This document shows positions 61,075 to 64,000 of a stretch of 64,000 bases of DNA, in pieces (position 1 is the first letter of the stretch; each line of letters begins with the position of its first letter). Position numbers and translations under genes: made by a program. Where the stretch lies: contig JBDIVL010000014.1 of assembly GCA_039794405.1 (NCBI GenBank), forward strand, positions 22,785-86,784, written 5' to 3'. The DNA is from JBDIVL01 sp039794405 (GTDB taxonomy: Bacteria; Planctomycetota; Brocadiia; Brocadiales; Brocadiaceae). Under the pieces are notes generated by a model. That model saw nothing but the letters and a program-made list of their open reading frames with translations, did no database searches and was not told the DNA's origin.

Positions 61075-64000
61075 CTAATTTGCCAATACCTTGTTTACCT
61101 TTTCAAGATTTTGCTGTGCCTCTTTATAATTGGTATCAATTGATAATGCCTTTTCAAAACAGTACCTTGCATCACTAGGCATGTTTTTCTTGAAATATAA
61201 TACACCTAAGTTATTGAATGCAGAGGCTTCGGTACTGTTTAATTCAATAGCCCTTTTAAGTGTTGAAATTGCCTCATCCGGTTGGTCAATGCTTGCATAA
61301 ACAAGGCCAAGATTGTAATAGGCATTGAAAAAGGTGGGATTACATTCTATGGCTTTCTTATAGGCGTCAATGGCCTCATGGAATGCGCCTTTTTGAAACG
61401 ACTCATCCGCCTTGTTAAATAATTCTGCCTCTCTTGAAACACTTAATGTTTGGTTACATGGGTTGTTTTTGGTATGACGAAGTACAGGTACTTTTCTCAA
61501 ATATTCGATACGTTCTTTAATTTTCTTTGATGATCTTTCCCATGTCCAATTGTTACGAATATCAGAACTAATTCCTCTTCCCAGTGTTCGCATTTCTTCC
61601 GGATGTTCATAGGCAAAACGCATCTTTTCTTTCAGGTCTTCAATCTCAACTTCGAACATCCAAGGATAGTCAACGGTTCTTCTGTCTCCAACAAACTTTT
61701 CCTTAAATAGTTTTTTCGTTGCAGTTATCAGCAAACTATTTTTGCTGTTACAGAAATCAAGACAAGCTCCACCATTGGTAACAATTGCCGGTATTCCGCA
61801 TGCCATTGCCTCAAGGATAGGCAATCCGAACCCTTCGCCGCGATACGGGTGTGCGAGTATATTACTCGCCGCATACAGTCCGGTTAATTCTGTTTCTGAA
61901 AGTATTTGCTCAATGTATTCGATCTCTGGCAAATTGTCGTTTTGTTGTATTCTTTCAATTTTTTCCTTAAAAGTTTGTCCTGCATAGAATGAGTTTCCCC
62001 CCATGTCTTTAATAACCAGGCATACGTCATCAGACCTTTTAAAGGTATCGAGATATGCCTGTAAAAGAAGGTCAATACCTTTTCGGTGGATAGTTCCACC
62101 TATAAAGAGAAATTTAAACTTCTTTTGTGTTTTTAGCTGGTAAGGTCTTACTTCAGTGTGAAACTTTTCGGGGTTAATACCATTTGGTATAACAATCACC
62201 CTTTCCGCAGGAATGCCGCTGTCGATATAAACCTGGCGAACATAAGTGCTCGGTACCCACATCTCATCTACCTGTGTTGAAAATATCCGTACCCACTCTT
62301 CCGGCAAACTGCCAAATTCCCAAGGTTGAATAATTACCCAGTGTCCTTCTGGTGGGGGGGTAAGGTTTGGCGGCCATTGGTGTCGGACGTGAACGTCAAT
62401 CTTGCCGGTGAGTGGTTTGTTAATACATGCAACAAGTGCTTTAAAACGGGGGTCAGCCTCAGTACCGAACTGGTCATGTTCATAGGGAATAATGGAAATT
62501 TCATAACCGGAGTTCAACAATTGTAAGCATAATTCTCTGTTAATTAAGGCGAGAGAGTGATAGACGAATTGAGAGCCTTCCCAGATAATATTGCTATTAC
62601 TTGGTTCTTTTTTTTCATGATGGCTGGTTACTATTTTTCTTTTGTTCTTGTTAAGAGTATCGTTAATTTCATGCAGCCTGTTGGCAACAATGTCACCAAT
62701 TACTTTACAGGAATAATTATGTATCATGTCTTTTCTTGCTTGAATACCTTTGTCCTTTGCCTCATTTGAATTATGAAAAACATATCTCATTAATTTTCTG
62801 AGGTGCGATATGGAAGGTTGTGCCCACTTGTGACTACGATAAAATGGGATTTCCGAGTCTTCGATTTCCACAAGTTTATCCACATCAATTAAGAACGAAT
62901 TGTGTTCGTTCATAAATTCTGTGTTGCCACTCCAATTGGTTGAGATAACGGGCAATTCCATAGACATTGCTTCACAGTGCGGTCTTCCCCATCCTTCGCC
63001 GCGAGAAGGGATTACCAAACAATCGAAGGCCTTATAAAAAGAAGGTAACTCCTTGTAAGGAATTTGTTTGGTAATGAGTTGAAAATGTGGCAAGGAGTTT
63101 CTTTTCAAACCGAGTGAATCGGCGAAATTGAATATTTTCTGCTTTATATGCTCTTCAACATTACCATCCGGTTTATGGAGTAAATATGTTTTTAAGAACA
63201 AACAAACGTCGTCCGTCCGTGTGAATTCAGCAAAGTAAGATTCCAGTAAAACATCCCATCCCTTCCTTGCCGACCATTCAAAAACGGAAAGAAAGTTAAA
63301 CTTGGCTAGTTTGTTTATTTTGTAGGGTTGGGTATTATTTGGATTGAAAAAGTCAGTATCAACAGGTTCATGAATTATCTGTATCTTTTGCTTTATTACA
63401 CCGGCTTTTTGAAAAGTTTCTGCATTGAATCTTGATGGTACCCATATTTCGTCCATCAGATTGCACTTATCAACCCAATCTTTTGGGAGTGAATCAGTTT
63501 CAAACATTGTTCTGCCAATGGAATATTTTGCATCAGGGTGTTTGGAAAAGGCATAGGCAGGGAAGTGATAGACTACAATTTTGTCTTTTATATTTATATT
63601 TTTCGTAAAGTATTTCTTTAAAATTTCTTGTAGTTCTAATGCCAGACCATCTATGAACTCTTTTGAATGAATATTTGAAATGTTTGATATCTGAAGGTCG
63701 ACTTTATCAGCTAAACTTTGGGTAAATGCAAAGGCTTCACTAGTATATCCGCTTGGGTTGAAGAACGGGGCTAGCCAGACAATTTCTACTGAAGTATTCT
63801 TTTCGTGTTTTGAAACTAAATATTTAATAAAATCTTTCCATTTTGAGAAGAATATTTCTGCTGATTGGATATTTAATCTGTCAATTTCCATTTGATTCGG
63901 ACTTGATTTACCTTCGTGATGGATTACGATGCTTCCCGGTTCATAAAATATTCGTTTTCCTGTTTTTTTTACCTTCAGATTCAAATCTAAATCTTCAAAA
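61075..64000 (-). CDS. Large multi-domain glycosyltransferase (GT2 end, two GT4, TPR), partial
   Basis: The frame has no stop between 61075 and the right edge. It begins with F-E-D-L-D-L, whose E-D-x-D motif and HHEGKSS end are the C-terminal part of a GT2 domain, so the true start lies beyond the window and the TTG near 63984 is not it. Next come GT4 unit 1 (about 63830-62700, RGEGWGRPHCEAMSMELP), GT4 unit 2 (about 62590-61560, RGEGFGLPILEAMACGIP), and TPR units (61420-61080). It likely builds a surface or flagellin glycan. The order resembles tandem GTs of bacterial glycosylation islands. Confidence 0.85.
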   Translation of the reverse strand, partial: FEDLDLNLKVKKTGKRIFYEPGSIVIHHEGKSSPNQMEIDRLNIQSAEIFFSKWKDFIKYLVSKHEKNTSVEIVWLAPFFNPSGYTSEAFAFTQSLADKVDLQISNISNIHSKEFIDGLALELQEILKKYFTKNINIKDKIVVYHFPAYAFSKHPDAKYSIGRTMFETDSLPKDWVDKCNLMDEIWVPSRFNAETFQKAGVIKQKIQIIHEPVDTDFFNPNNTQPYKINKLAKFNFLSVFEWSARKGWDVLLESYFAEFTRTDDVCLFLKTYLLHKPDGNVEEHIKQKIFNFADSLGLKRNSLPHFQLITKQIPYKELPSFYKAFDCLVIPSRGEGWGRPHCEAMSMELPVISTNWSGNTEFMNEHNSFLIDVDKLVEIEDSEIPFYRSHKWAQPSISHLRKLMRYVFHNSNEAKDKGIQARKDMIHNYSCKVIGDIVANRLHEINDTLNKNKRKIVTSHHEKKEPSNSNIIWEGSQFVYHSLALINRELCLQLLNSGYEISIIPYEHDQFGTEADPRFKALVACINKPLTGKIDVHVRHQWPPNLTPPPEGHWVIIQPWEFGSLPEEWVRIFSTQVDEMWVPSTYVRQVYIDSGIPAERVIVIPNGINPEKFHTEVRPYQLKTQKKFKFLFIGGTIHRKGIDLLLQAYLDTFKRSDDVCLVIKDMGGNSFYAGQTFKEKIERIQQNDNLPEIEYIEQILSETELTGLYAASNILAHPYRGEGFGLPILEAMACGIPAIVTNGGACLDFCNSKNSLLITATKKLFKEKFVGDRRTVDYPWMFEVEIEDLKEKMRFAYEHPEEMRTLGRGISSDIRNNWTWERSSKKIKERIEYLRKVPVLRHTKNNPCNQTLSVSREAELFNKADESFQKGAFHEAIDAYKKAIECNPTFFNAYYNLGLVYASIDQPDEAISTLKRAIELNSTEASAFNNLGVLYFKKNMPSDARYCFEKALSIDTNYKEAQQNLEKVNKVLAN

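Noticed and set aside
1..64000. CRISPR arrays, tRNA or rRNA genes, transposases
   Set aside because: No regularly spaced direct repeats, no GGTTCGAAT-type T-loop with acceptor pairing and no transposase frames were seen.

Overview
The window looks like a chromosomal piece of a flagellated, Gram-negative-type bacterium with an AT-rich genome. Many proteins have lipoprotein or Sec signals, which fits an outer membrane. A small CxxC zinc-ribbon protein beside flgM, the many TPR proteins and the dense intergenic hairpin repeats remind me of anammox planctomycetes (Brocadiales: Kuenenia, Brocadia, Jettenia). This placement is inference and was not checked against any database. I see no tRNA, rRNA, CRISPR array, transposase or prophage gene.

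Region 1-12 kb is mixed housekeeping. It opens with the 3' tail of an unknown gene. Next comes a CsgG / COG3014 / YcfL / LpoB-type lipoprotein group (cell-envelope or peptidoglycan-synthase activation). It is followed by a BsuPI-domain exported protein, a PhnP-like metallo-hydrolase, a nitrilase-family amidohydrolase, an XPF/ERCC4-type nuclease, a hybrid sensor kinase and a CNNM/CBS membrane protein. Two families of modular intergenic repeats sit mainly in the leaders of these genes.

Region 12.5-25.4 kb is a regulatory block. It holds flgM behind a sigma-28 promoter, a zinc-ribbon protein, a TPR lipoprotein-like protein, an NtrC-type activator, an HsbR-like protein (receiver, PP2C-like, RsbW-like kinase) overlapping an HsbA-like STAS protein, three exported or membrane-anchored TPR proteins, and an FlrB/FlrC-like sensor kinase and sigma-54 activator pair. 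The PP2C part seems to lack its metal-binding aspartates and the STAS protein lacks the usual acceptor serine.

Region 25.5-43.7 kb is the flagellar core: flgB-flgC-fliE, fliF-G-H-I-J, a MotE-like gene, fliL-M-N, fliO-P-Q-R, flhB, flhA, flhG, a small membrane protein and fliA. Sites matching -24/-12 promoters stand before flgB, fliF, fliO and the HD-GYP gene. Sites matching sigma-28 promoters stand before flgM and the third flagellin. This suggests the order FlrBC/sigma-54, then basal body and export, then FliA/FlgM, then filament. The rod, hook, motor, fliK and flhF genes are not in this window.

Region 44.5-64 kb is the filament and glycosylation part: a GAF/HD-GYP protein, three flagellin genes (two sharing a 694-bp identical block), four TPR-glycosyltransferases placed between flagellin 2 and 3, fliD, a FliT-like chaperone, fliS, flaG, a fused MNT-HEPN protein, and a very large multi-domain glycosyltransferase running off the right edge. 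The likely theme is a surface filament that is modified by TPR-type O-linked or similar glycosyltransferases.
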